Assembly (NCBI GenBank): GCA_005776475.1
Contig: SXPB01000179.1
Coordinates: 1-42,078 of the forward strand
Source: Planctomycetia bacterium
GTDB taxonomy: Bacteria > Planctomycetota > UBA1135 > UBA2386
Direction of reading: 5' to 3'
DNA: 42,078 bases
Shown here: piece by piece, positions 18,066 to 28,010 of the stretch
Layout: the number at the start of each line of letters is the position of its first letter
Position numbering within the stretch: position 1 is the stretch's first letter
Notes under the pieces: generated by a model
Seen by the model: the letters and a program-made list of their open reading frames with translations, nothing else
What the model was told of the DNA's origin: nothing
Database searches by the model: none
Position numbers and translations under genes: made by a program

Positions 18066-19640
18066 TCAATTCACCTGCCGCGAGCGCCCGACCCAGAACG
18101 GCTCGCGCAGCACGTGCTTCTGGATCTTGCCGCTCGGCGTGCGCGGCAACGCCGCGACGAAGTCGACCGATCGCGGCACCTTGAAGTCCGCCAGCTGGCG
18201 CCGCGCGAACTGCAGGATCTCGCTCGCCATCGCCGGCCCCGCCGCGACGCCCGCGCGCAACACCACCACCGCTTTCACGACTTCCCCCCAACGATCGTCG
18301 GGCACGCCGATCACCGCCGCGTCCGCGACCGCCGGATGCCCGCACAGCACGCTCTCGATCTCCGCCGGGTACACGTTCTCGCCCGCCGTGCAGATCATGT
18401 CCTTCAGCCGATCGCACACGTGCACGAAGCCTTCCTCGTCGAGGAACCCGGCGTCGCCGGTGTGCACGTAGCCGTCGCGCAACGTCGCCGCGTTTGCTTC
18501 GGGCCGCTTCCAGTAGCCAAGCATGTTCGCCGGCGAACGGATGCAGATCTCGCCGATCGCGCGCGCCGGCAGCACCTTCCCGTTGCCGTCGACGATCTTC
18601 ACGTGCACGCCCGGATACGGCCGCCCCGCCGCCTCCAACAACTCCGTCCGCGCATGGTCCGCGGGCCGCAAACACACCGCCGTGTTGCCGGTCTCCGTCA
18701 GCCCATAGATCTGCGCGAAGCCGCAGCCGAACGTGCGCATCGCCGCTTCGAGATTGGGCCGGGGGATCGGCGAACCGCCGTACACGATCGTGTGCAGTGA
18801 CGAAAAGTCGGTGCGCGCGCAGTCGGGCTCGGACAGACAGACCTGGATCATCGCCGGCACCATGCACGCCTTCGTCACCCGATGCCGCGCGATCGACTGC
18901 AGCACGCGCCAACCGGCGAACACCGGCACCACCACGTTGGTGGCGCCCGCGTTGAACCCGGTCATCGCCCACCACATGCCGCCGATGTGGAAGCTCGGAA
19001 TGCCAAGCAGGCTGACGTCCCTGGGTGACCAGCCGATCCACGGATCGCCCACCGCGCGCATCCCGGCCACCACCGCGACGAACGAACGGTGCGCGAGCAT
19101 CACGCCCTGCGGCTTGCCGGTCGTGCCCGACGTGTACATCTGCACGGCGACGTCTTCGCGCCCGACCACCGGCAGCGATCCCGGCGCCGCGGGCGCCTGT
19201 TGCAGCCAGTCCGTGAAGGCGGGCCACGCCGGATCGGCGCCCCGCAGCGCGACCACGCCGCGCAACCGCGGACACAGCGCCTGCACTTCGCGCGCCTTGC
19301 CGAACAGCTCCGGCCCGACGAACAAGAACGTCGCCTCGGCATCGTCGATCTGGAACGCCAGCTCCGACCCGGTCAACCGCCAGTTGAGGCCGAGCGTCAC
19401 CGCCGCCGCCTTGGCGATCCCGAACACCAGCTCGAACGTGCGCGCGCTGTCGTGGTCCAGCACCGCGATGCGATCGCCCGGCCGCACGCCGTGCCCACGC
19501 AGTGACTGCGCGATCCGATCCGATCGTTCCCCGAGTTCGGAGTAACGAACGTGCTCGTCGCCATCGACGAGCGCCACCGCATCGGGCCGGGCGGCCGCTT
19601 GGGCGGCCAGGATGGCGGGGATCGTGTCAGGTTCGCCCAT
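18066..19640 (-). CDS. Acyl-AMP ligase / acyl-CoA synthetase (ANL superfamily), candidate ScoC/FadD10-like starter-loading ligase
   Basis: MYTSGTTGKPQGVMLAHRS, YGLTETGNTAVC, DGYVHTGDAGFLDEEGFVHVCDRLKDMICTAGENVYPAEIE, PRTPSGKIQKHVLRE. Start at ATG 19640. Confidence 0.92.
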   Translation of the reverse strand: MGEPDTIPAILAAQAAARPDAVALVDGDEHVRYSELGERSDRIAQSLRGHGVRPGDRIAVLDHDSARTFELVFGIAKAAAVTLGLNWRLTGSELAFQIDDAEATFLFVGPELFGKAREVQALCPRLRGVVALRGADPAWPAFTDWLQQAPAAPGSLPVVGREDVAVQMYTSGTTGKPQGVMLAHRSFVAVVAGMRAVGDPWIGWSPRDVSLLGIPSFHIGGMWWAMTGFNAGATNVVVPVFAGWRVLQSIARHRVTKACMVPAMIQVCLSEPDCARTDFSSLHTIVYGGSPIPRPNLEAAMRTFGCGFAQIYGLTETGNTAVCLRPADHARTELLEAAGRPYPGVHVKIVDGNGKVLPARAIGEICIRSPANMLGYWKRPEANAATLRDGYVHTGDAGFLDEEGFVHVCDRLKDMICTAGENVYPAEIESVLCGHPAVADAAVIGVPDDRWGEVVKAVVVLRAGVAAGPAMASEILQFARRQLADFKVPRSVDFVAALPRTPSGKIQKHVLREPFWVGRSRQVN

Positions 19641-19765
19641 CGGTTGGCCAACAAACCGCATGCAACCGCGGGGCGCAACACCATCGAAAGGATCGTTCGC
19701 ATCGACGCCGCGGCACCGCCTTTGCATTTGGGGCGAGCTGTATGCCTTCCTCGGGCGGGCAAGGC

Positions 19766-19862
19766 CGTCGGCGGGCCGCTAGCATCCACCGCCCAAGGAC
19801 GGATCCCGCTCGCCCCCGCTTGCAACCGTCGCCTAGTCGTCGCTGTCGTCGGCCCGCCGACG
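19766..19862. repeat. 12-bp inverted repeat in divergent promoter region
   Basis: CGTCGGCGGGCC (19766-19777) and its exact reverse complement GGCCCGCCGACG (19851-19862); the second copy is also part of a 7-bp-arm palindrome CGTCGGC-CC-GCCGACG. Confidence 0.5.
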
Positions 19863-19891
19863 CAGCAACGAAGCAGAACCGCCTGTTCGTC

Positions 19892-20773
19892 ATGAAGATC
19901 GTGCCTCGCCAGAACTTCGGCGCCGACGTCACCGACGTCGACATGCGCGCGCTGACCGCCGTCCAGGTGGCGGCGCTCAAGGAAGCCGTCTACGACCACA
20001 AGCTGCTCGTGTTCCGTGGCGTCGATCTGCCCGATGGCGAGTACGTCGCGATGGCGCGCAAGTTCGGCGTGCCCCAGCGCTACTTCCAAACCCACTACCA
20101 CCACCCGCAGTTCCCGCAGATCTTCGTCAGCAGCAACGTGCCGCTCGACGGCCAGAAGGTCGGCGTCGCCGGCACCGGCCGCATGTGGCACAGCGACTAC
20201 CAGTTCTTCCCCGAACCGCTGCCGCTGACATTCGTGATGCCGAAGATCGTGCCGCCGGGCGGTTCGCGCGGCACCTTGTTCGTCGACCTGGTCGCGGCGC
20301 TGCGCGATCTGCCGGCGGCGCTGCGCGAAGCGATCACCGGCACGCGCTGCTTCCAGGACGCCGTCTACTACTACAAGGTGCAGCCGAAGGACATCGACCG
20401 CGGCATCGCCGAGCTGATGGACGAGTTCCATCGCGAAGCGCCCGGTGCACTGCACCCGACCATCATCGACCACCCGCTGCGCAAGCGGCAGGCGCTCTAC
20501 GTCAGCAGCGGGTTCACGCTGCGCATCGACGGCATCCCGCACGAACGCAGCCAGGCTCTGCTGCGCGAACTGTTCGCGGCCATCGAACAACCGGAACGCG
20601 TGCAAACCGCGATCTGGGAACCGGGCGCCTTGCTGCTGTGGGACAACCGCCAGGTGATGCACCGTTCGTCCGGCCAGATGCACGGCCAGGCGAGTCGCAG
20701 CTACCGCATCGGTGTCTACGACGGCACGCCGTTCTATCCTGGACTGCCGGTGACCGGCGAGGTCCAACCGTGA
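19892..20773 (+). CDS. TauD-family Fe(II)/2-oxoglutarate oxygenase resembling ScoE/Rv0097 isonitrile synthases
   Basis: [70 protein letters not shown]...YYYKVQP...[12 protein letters not shown]; HxD and distal His present. Confidence 0.87.
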   Translation: [293 protein letters not shown]

Positions 20774-21330
20774 GTGCAATGCCCAACCCCATGCGTCAGG
20801 AACCGCTCGGCGAAGCGCTGCGCCAACGCGTTCTTGCGCCCTACAAACCTGACTGCCGCTACGTGTTGGCGGCGACGCTGACCCAGGCAGGCAACGGCCG
20901 CGCGCTGCGTGGCACCGACCCGACTTCGTGGATCCGCATCGAGGCCGAGTGCAGCATCGGCGATCCGTGCTACATCGATCCGACGGGCCACATCAACGCG
21001 GTCGAGTTCAACATCACCTACAACCAGATGCTGTATCTCGGCATCGCCGAGGCGGTGCGCCGGAAGCTGGTGCCCGAACTCGCGCACTGGACGCTCGACG
21101 ACTTCTATCGCGCGCAGTTGCCCGACGTGCTGATCGGCGACTACCACGCGCGCTTCCGGCGCCCGATGCGCAGCGGCCGCTTCCACGGCTGGTTCTCCAT
21201 CGTCGAAGTGCAGGCCCGACCGCAGCGCAACATGCTGCTGCTGCACACGCGGGCCGGCTGCACCACCGACGCCGGCGGCGAGTGCGAAGCCGTGGTCACG
21301 ATTGCGTTGGTGAACTGGCAGCCGGCATGA
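20770..21330 (+). CDS. FcoT-family (Rv0098/ScoD-like) thioesterase
   Basis: CSIGDPCYIDPTGHINAVEFNITYNQMLYLGIAEAVRRK; hot-dog fold size (about 186 aa). GTG start overlaps the upstream stop by 4 bp; alternative ATG at 20779. Confidence 0.83.
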   Translation: MSAMPNPMRQEPLGEALRQRVLAPYKPDCRYVLAATLTQAGNGRALRGTDPTSWIRIEAECSIGDPCYIDPTGHINAVEFNITYNQMLYLGIAEAVRRKLVPELAHWTLDDFYRAQLPDVLIGDYHARFRRPMRSGRFHGWFSIVEVQARPQRNMLLLHTRAGCTTDAGGECEAVVTIALVNWQPA

Positions 21331-24300
21331 ACGGCAGCGAACGCGGCCTGCCCGGGTGGCTGAGAGCCCGGCTCGAGGCGTTGCCGGAATCGGCGCGGGC
21401 CGCGACGTTGTTGGCGCACGTACGCTCGCGCGGCGCGTGGTTCCTGCAACTGGCTTCAGCCGACGCAATCGAGCCGCAGGCACCGTGGACCGCGCTCGGC
21501 CTCGATTCGCTGCGCGCCGTCGACTTCCGCGGCGAACTGGCGCGCGACCTCGACCTCGACCTGCGGTCGACGTTGTTGTTCGACCAGCCGAACCCGCAGG
21601 CGCTCGTGGCACACCTGCTGGAACGCCTTCCCGCCGCGGCACCGGCAGCGCCGCGGGTCCAGGATTCGCCGACGACCGGACACGAACCGATCGCCATCGT
21701 CGGGGCCGCCTGCCGGTTTCCAGGCGGCGAGAGCCTCGACGAGTTCCGCCAGATGCTGGTGGAGGGTCGCGATGCGGTTGCTCCGATCCCGCCGGAACGC
21801 TTCGACGTGGCAGCGTACTACGATCCGGACCCGAACGCCGACGGCAAGCTGTACGTGCGCGAGGCGGCGTTGCTGTCGCACATCGACCGATTCGACGCCG
21901 CGTGCTTCGGCATCAGCCCGCGCGAAGCCGTGATGCTCGACCCGCAACAGCGGCTGCTGCTGGAGACGAGCCTGCACGCGCTCGAACACGCGAACCTGCC
22001 GGCGGCCTCGCTGCGGGGCGGTCGCGTCGGTGTCTACGTCGGCATGCGCGCCAGCGCCTACTTCGACTCGCAGTCCGGCCGCACCGCGGCCGAAGCGACC
22101 GCGTACCAGGCTACCGGCAACGAGATCAGCACCGCCGCCGGCCGCATCGCCTACACGTTCGGCTTCCAGGGGCCGTGCTACGCGCTCGACACCGCGTGTT
22201 CGGGCTCGCTGGTCGCGGTGCACGTCGCGGTGCGGGCACTGCGCGCACGCGAGTGCGACGTCGCGCTGGCGGGCGGCGTCAACACGATCTACGACCCGGT
22301 GACGATGTCGGGGCTGTGCCGCGCGCGCATGCTGTCGCCCGACGGCCGCTCCAAGACCTTCGACGCCAGCGCCAACGGCTACGGCCGCGGCGAAGGCTGC
22401 GGCATCGTGGTGCTGAAGCGTCTGTCCGATGCGCTCGCCGCCGGCGATCGCGTGCTCGCCATCGTGCGCGGCACCTCGATCAACCAGGACGGCCGCAGCG
22501 GCGGTCTCACCGTGCCGCATGGCCCGGCGCAGACGGCGGTGATCCACGATGCTCTCGCCGACGCCGGCGTCGGCATCGACGCCATCGACTACGTCGAGGC
22601 GCACGGCACCGGCACCGCCCTCGGCGACCCGATCGAAGTCGGTGCGCTCGATGCTGCGTTCGCGGGCCGCACGCGACCGCTGCCGATCGGTTCGGTGAAG
22701 ACCAACATCGGCCACCTGGAAGCCGCCGCCGGCATCTCGGGCTTGCTGAAGGTCGTGCTGGCGCTGCAGGCGCGCACGCTGCCGAAGAACCTGCACTTCC
22801 GCACCGGCAATCCCCACATCGACTGGCAACACAGTCTGGTGCGGGTGGTGACCACGACGACGCCGCTGCCGAATGACCGCGAGGTGTTCGCCGGCGTCAG
22901 TTCGTTCGGGTTCTCGGGCACCAACTGCCACGTGGTGTTGTCCTCGCCGGCGGCGGCGAGTCCCCTGTGTGCGCCGGTTGCCGTCGCGCAAGGCCCCGGC
23001 CCGTGGCTGCTGCCGTTGCAGGCGGCGACTCCGGAAGCGTTGCGCGCGCTCGCCGGTGCGCACGCCGAAGCCCTGGCGACGAACGCTGTGGCGTTGGCGG
23101 ACTGGTGCCACGCGACCGCGGTCGGACGCGCCGACGCGAGCCATCGGGCGGCGTTCGTCGCGATGCAGCGCGAGGACCTGGCTGCCGCCTTGCGCGCCTT
23201 CGCCAACGGCAACGATGCCGCCGCCACCGCGCACGGCCACGCCGCCGCGCCAGCACCGCCGGTCGCCTTCCTGTTCCCGGGCCAAGGAGCCCAGCGCGCC
23301 GGCATGGGCCGCGAACTGCACGCCGAAGAGCCGGTGTTCCGCGACGCGTTCGACGCCGCCGCCGCGCGCCTCGCCGACGTGTTGCCGGCTCCGTTGCCCG
23401 AACTCACCTTCGGTGCGCGCACCGACCTGCTCGATCGCACCGACGCGACCCAGCCGGTCCTGTGTGCCTACGAACTCGCCCTGCTGGCGTTGTTCCGTTC
23501 GGTGGGCGTGCAGCCCGAGCAGGTGATCGGCCACAGCGTCGGCGACTTTCCGGCGGCGGTCGCAGCCGGCGTGATGGACGGCGGCGACGCGCTGCGGCTG
23601 TGTGCGGCGCGTGGTCGCTTGATGGTCGAGCGGTGTCCGCCGGGCGGCATGCTCGTCGTGCAAGCGCCGCGCGATCGTTGGCAAGGCCAGCTCGCCGCGT
23701 TCCCGCACGTTTCGATCGCGGTGCAAAACGCCGAAGCGAACACAACCGTCGGCGGCGACGTGCGCGAACTGTTGGCGCTGCAGCGGCAACTCGAAGCTGC
23801 GGGCGTGCCGGCGCGCATGCTGCCGGTCAGCCACGCGTTCCACACCGCGCACACCGAGCCGATGCTGTCGCCGTTCGCGGAGCTGGTCGCCGGCGTGCGG
23901 CTGCGGCCACCGGAACGTGGGTTCGTCGATTGTCGCCGCGGTGGCCTCGTCGATGCCGAAGTCACGACGGCGGCGCACTGGCGGGCGCATGTGCGCGAGC
24001 GCGTCGACTTCCAGCAGGGCCTGCGCACCTTGGCACAAGGTCCGTGCCGCGTGTGGATCGAGCTCGGTCCGACGCCGATGCTCGCGGCGCTGGCGCGCGA
24101 AGCCGCGGGGCGTTCGGTGCGCGTGCTGTGCGCGCAACGACCGGGCCACGTCGGCCGCGCCGGGTTCCTCGCGGTGCTTGCGGACGCGTGGGTGCTCGGC
24201 ATCGAAGTCGATCTGGCGGCCGCCAACCACGGGCGCGGTGCGGCGCGCGCGACGCTGCCTTCGTACCCGCTGCAACGGCAACGCTTCTGGCTCGAACGCA

Positions 24301-27300
24301 GCGCCGGCCCGGCACCGCTGCCCGGCACCGCGTCGGCGAGTGCGCATCCACTGCTCGGCACGCGCATCGAGTCCTCGCTGTTGGCCAACGGGCAGGCCCT
24401 GTTCCAGGCCCACATCGCCGCCACGCAACCCGCCTGGCTCGCCGACCACAAGGCTCTCGGCCAGGTGCTGCTGCCGGCGACGGCGATGCTCGAAGTGGCG
24501 CTGGCGGCCGAAGCAGCCGCCGGCACGCCGTTGCCGCTGGCCCTGCGCGACGTGACCTTGCGGGCGCCGCGGCCGTTGCGCGACGGCACGGTCACGTTGG
24601 AGCTGGTGCGCGCCCCCGCCGCCGGTGGCGGTGCACGGTTCACGCTGCATGGCCGCGACGACGACAGCTCGTTCCGCACGCACCTCGACGGCGAGAGCGG
24701 CCACGACTCGAAGCCGCCGCCAGCGCCGGTGAACCTGGCGGCCATCGCGCAGCGTTGCCCCGCAACGATGACGGCCACCGCGCTCTACGCGCGCGCCGGC
24801 GCAGCCCGCATCGACTACGGCCCGGCGTTCCGGCTCGTGCACTCGGTGCGCATCGGCGACCGCGAGGCGTTGACGACGGTGCAGCTGCCACCCGAACTGG
24901 ACGCCGACCCGTTCGTGCTGCATCCGGCCCTGCTCGACGCGTGCCTGCACGCAATCTTCGCCGCGAGCCCGAACGTCACGCAGCCGTTCCTGCCGATCGG
25001 CTTTGCCCAACTCATCGTGTTCCAACGTGGCACCACCCGCACCCACGTGCACCTTCGCCTGCAGCAGCCGAACGCGACGTCCCTCACCGCCGACCTGGAT
25101 CTGCTCGACGACCACGGCGGTGCGCTGGCGACGCTGCGCGGCCTGCAGTTGGTGCCGGCCGACGCCGATGCACTGCAGGCGGGCGACGTTCGCGACCTGC
25201 TGCACCATGTCGCCTGGGAAGTGGCGCCGCCGACATCGCCGTCGCCGCCGCCGACGCGCCTCGCGATCGTCGGCCATGCGGCGCTGGCGCACGAACTGGC
25301 GGCACGACTGCCGGCCGGCGGCACGCACGTGACTGCCGCCGCCGCCCTGCCCGCGGTGCTCGCCGCGCACCGCATCGACACCGTGCTGCTGCTCGCCACC
25401 GAACCACCGACGGCAACCACGGGCACGGCATGGCTGGCCCCGTTCCTCGAAGCACTGCAGGTGGCGCAGACGTCCGTTCGCCTGCCGCAGGCGATCCGCA
25501 TCGGCGTCGTCACGCACGGCACCTGCGATGCGGCGCCGGCCCCTGCCGCGCCAGCGCCGTTCGCCGCCACCGTGCACGGCCTGTGGCGCACGTTGGCCCT
25601 CGAACATCCGGCCACGCGACCGTTCCTGATCGACCTCGATCCGACGTTGCCGCCGCCCGCCCTAGCCGAACATGCCGCGGCGATCGCGGCCGAACTGCGC
25701 ACCGCCGGCGACGAGCCGGAAGTGGCGTTGCGCAGCGGCCAACGGCGGATCCGGCGATTGCGGCGCGGGGCGGGCCCCGGCGATCGGCTCGTGGTGCCGA
25801 CGACGCCGTTCCGGCTGCGCACGACGGCGTACGGTTGGTTCGAGCACCTCGCCTGCCAACCCCTCGCGCGCAAGAACCCCGGCCCCGACGAGATCGAAGT
25901 CGCGATGACGGCGGCGGCGCTGAACTTCAAGGACGTGCTGCACGCGCGCGGCATGCTGCGTGAGTTCGCCGAGCGCAACGGCATCCACCGCGCCGACCAG
26001 CAACCGCTGGGCTTCGAAGGCTGCGGTGTCGTCGTCGCTCGCGGCGCCAACGTGCGCGACATCGCCATCGGCGACACCGTCGTGGTGCAGGCAGTCGACT
26101 GCATCGCCAGCCACGTGACGTTGGCGGCGACGAATGCGTTCGTGCTGCCGGCGGGACTCGATGCGGTGGCAGCAGCCGGCAGCCCGATCGTCGGCGCCAC
26201 CGTGTTGCATGCGTTGGCAGACCTCGCTCGCGTGCAGGCCGGCGAAACGGTGCTGGTGCACGCCGCGGCCGGCGGCGTCGGGCAAGCGGCGATCGCGTGG
26301 CTGCGCGCGCAGGGCTGTCGCGTGCTGGCCACAACCAGTGCAAGCAAGCGCGCGTTCGTGCAGGGACTCGGCGTCGAGGTCGTCGGCGACAGCCGCGGCG
26401 GGGACTTCAGCCCTGCGGTGCTCGCCGCCACGGCGAACCGGGGTGTCGATGTCGTGCTCAACACACTGAGCGGCGACACGGTGCCGAGCAGCCTGCGCGC
26501 CTTGCGCCGCAATGGCCGCTTCGTCGAACTCGGCAAGCTCGGCGTATGGAGTGCCGAGCAGGTTCGCGGCGAACGCCCCGACGTGACCTTCTTCGCCTTC
26601 GATCTCGGCGACGAGTATGCGCGCGATCCGCTTCTCGCCCCGCGCCTGCTCGCCCGCGTGCGCAACGCACTGGTCGATGGCTCACTGCGGCCACCGACGA
26701 CGACGGTGGTCCCGCTGGCGCGCGTGCGCACCGCCTTCCACCATCTGTCCAAGGGCCACCACACCGGGAAGGTCGTCGTGTCGTTGCCGCAACGCGACCG
26801 CGACGGCCTGCGCCCCGACCGCACGTTCCTGCTGACCGGTGCTTCCGGCGGCATCGCGCCGGCGATCGCGAACGCGCTCGCCGATGCCGGCGCCCGCCAG
26901 CTCGCGCTGCTGTCGCGCAGCGTGGTCGAGCCCGGCTTCCTCGCGTCGCTGCGAGCACGCGGCGTCGCCGTGACGACCGTGCGCGTCGACGTCACCGACC
27001 GCGTGGCGCTGGCGGCGGCATTGCAGACGATCCGCGCGAACCACCCGCCGATCGGCGGCGTCGTGCACGCCGCCGGAACGCTGGCCGATGCGATGCTGGT
27101 GGCGCTCGATGGCGCCCACGCCACCACCGCGCTGGCCCCCAAGGTCGCGGGTGCGTTGTTGCTCGACGAACTGCTCGCCGCCGACCCGCTCGAGCACTTC
27201 GTGCTGCTCGGTTCGATGGCCGCCACGCTCGGCAATCCCGGCCAGGCCGCCTACGCCGCCGCCAACTCGTTCCTCGAGGCGTTCGCCTCGTGGCGTCGTT

Positions 27301-27956
27301 CGCGCGGCCGGCCGGCGACGACGATCGCATTCGGGCCATGGGACGGCGGCGGCATGGCGACGCGGCTCGACGAACGTCTGCGGGCCCGGCTCCGGCAATC
27401 GGGCGTGTCGCTGCTACCCGCTGCGACGGCCGCCCGTCTGCTCCTGCTGCATCGCGATCCCGGCCACGACCTCGCCGTGCTGCCGGTGCGCTGGGCGGAG
27501 TGGATGCAACCGTTCCGCGGTGTCGTACCCAAGGCGCTGCTCGCGCTGCAACCGGCCCACAAGCCGCAGACCACGCCGGCGCGACTCGACTTCGCAAAGA
27601 TGCCGGTCGACGAACGCAGCCGCACCCTGCGATCCGGTGTACGCGCCCAGATCGCGACGGTGCTCGGCTTCGCGGATCCCGAGCACCTGGCGCTGGACCG
27701 CACCTTCCGTGACTTCGGCCTCGATTCGCTGCTCGCGGTCGATGCCAAGGACCGTCTCGAGCGCCTCACCGGTCTCGTCCTGCCGGCGACGCTGCTGTTC
27801 GACCATCCGGATCTCGAACGGTTGGTCGCGCATCTGCACGACCTGCTGTTTTCCGCCACGGCGACGCCGGCCTCCGCCGACCTGGCACCGGCCATCGCGG
27901 CCGAGCTGCGACACGACGCGAACGCATCCAGCAGTGGGAAGACCCACCCGGCGTGA
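21327..27956 (+). CDS. Type I polyketide synthase, ACP-KS-AT-DH-(psiKR)-ER-KR-ACP
   Basis: ACP1 [11 protein letters not shown] (about 21.5 kb); [48 protein letters not shown] (21.68-22.95 kb); [12 protein letters not shown] and VSHAFH (23.26-24.3 kb); [19 protein letters not shown] and [12 protein letters not shown] (24.3-25.2 kb); [15 protein letters not shown] (25.8-26.8 kb); [40 protein letters not shown] (26.8-27.5 kb); ACP2 [14 protein letters not shown] (27.65-27.86 kb). Start ATG 21327 overlaps the upstream stop. Confidence 0.96.
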   Translation: MNGSERGLPGWLRARLEALPESARAATLLAHVRSRGAWFLQLASADAIEPQAPWTALGLDSLRAVDFRGELARDLDLDLRSTLLFDQPNPQALVAHLLERLPAAAPAAPRVQDSPTTGHEPIAIVGAACRFPGGESLDEFRQMLVEGRDAVAPIPPERFDVAAYYDPDPNADGKLYVREAALLSHIDRFDAACFGISPREAVMLDPQQRLLLETSLHALEHANLPAASLRGGRVGVYVGMRASAYFDSQSGRTAAEATAYQATGNEISTAAGRIAYTFGFQGPCYALDTACSGSLVAVHVAVRALRARECDVALAGGVNTIYDPVTMSGLCRARMLSPDGRSKTFDASANGYGRGEGCGIVVLKRLSDALAAGDRVLAIVRGTSINQDGRSGGLTVPHGPAQTAVIHDALADAGVGIDAIDYVEAHGTGTALGDPIEVGALDAAFAGRTRPLPIGSVKTNIGHLEAAAGISGLLKVVLALQARTLPKNLHFRTGNPHIDWQHSLVRVVTTTTPLPNDREVFAGVSSFGFSGTNCHVVLSSPAAASPLCAPVAVAQGPGPWLLPLQAATPEALRALAGAHAEALATNAVALADWCHATAVGRADASHRAAFVAMQREDLAAALRAFANGNDAAATAHGHAAAPAPPVAFLFPGQGAQRAGMGRELHAEEPVFRDAFDAAAARLADVLPAPLPELTFGARTDLLDRTDATQPVLCAYELALLALFRSVGVQPEQVIGHSVGDFPAAVAAGVMDGGDALRLCAARGRLMVERCPPGGMLVVQAPRDRWQGQLAAFPHVSIAVQNAEANTTVGGDVRELLALQRQLEAAGVPARMLPVSHAFHTAHTEPMLSPFAELVAGVRLRPPERGFVDCRRGGLVDAEVTTAAHWRAHVRERVDFQQGLRTLAQGPCRVWIELGPTPMLAALAREAAGRSVRVLCAQRPGHVGRAGFLAVLADAWVLGIEVDLAAANHGRGAARATLPSYPLQRQRFWLERSAGPAPLPGTASASAHPLLGTRIESSLLANGQALFQAHIAATQPAWLADHKALGQVLLPATAMLEVALAAEAAAGTPLPLALRDVTLRAPRPLRDGTVTLELVRAPAAGGGARFTLHGRDDDSSFRTHLDGESGHDSKPPPAPVNLAAIAQRCPATMTATALYARAGAARIDYGPAFRLVHSVRIGDREALTTVQLPPELDADPFVLHPALLDACLHAIFAASPNVTQPFLPIGFAQLIVFQRGTTRTHVHLRLQQPNATSLTADLDLLDDHGGALATLRGLQLVPADADALQAGDVRDLLHHVAWEVAPPTSPSPPPTRLAIVGHAALAHELAARLPAGGTHVTAAAALPAVLAAHRIDTVLLLATEPPTATTGTAWLAPFLEALQVAQTSVRLPQAIRIGVVTHGTCDAAPAPAAPAPFAATVHGLWRTLALEHPATRPFLIDLDPTLPPPALAEHAAAIAAELRTAGDEPEVALRSGQRRIRRLRRGAGPGDRLVVPTTPFRLRTTAYGWFEHLACQPLARKNPGPDEIEVAMTAAALNFKDVLHARGMLREFAERNGIHRADQQPLGFEGCGVVVARGANVRDIAIGDTVVVQAVDCIASHVTLAATNAFVLPAGLDAVAAAGSPIVGATVLHALADLARVQAGETVLVHAAAGGVGQAAIAWLRAQGCRVLATTSASKRAFVQGLGVEVVGDSRGGDFSPAVLAATANRGVDVVLNTLSGDTVPSSLRALRRNGRFVELGKLGVWSAEQVRGERPDVTFFAFDLGDEYARDPLLAPRLLARVRNALVDGSLRPPTTTVVPLARVRTAFHHLSKGHHTGKVVVSLPQRDRDGLRPDRTFLLTGASGGIAPAIANALADAGARQLALLSRSVVEPGFLASLRARGVAVTTVRVDVTDRVALAAALQTIRANHPPIGGVVHAAGTLADAMLVALDGAHATTALAPKVAGALLLDELLAADPLEHFVLLGSMAATLGNPGQAAYAAANSFLEAFASWRRSRGRPATTIAFGPWDGGGMATRLDERLRARLRQSGVSLLPAATAARLLLLHRDPGHDLAVLPVRWAEWMQPFRGVVPKALLALQPAHKPQTTPARLDFAKMPVDERSRTLRSGVRAQIATVLGFADPEHLALDRTFRDFGLDSLLAVDAKDRLERLTGLVLPATLLFDHPDLERLVAHLHDLLFSATATPASADLAPAIAAELRHDANASSSGKTHPA

Positions 27957-28010
27957 CGTTCGCGCGTTCGCAGCTGCGGCTTGCGTACTGACGCGGGCTA
28001 TGGTGCCCGC

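Noticed and set aside
16016-18184. 722-aa plus-strand ORF
   Set aside because: Antisense to the M14 carboxypeptidase gene; no domains.
21456-25607. 1383-aa minus-strand ORF antisense to the PKS
   Set aside because: Arg/Gln/His-rich translation without motifs; the plus strand is an unambiguous PKS.
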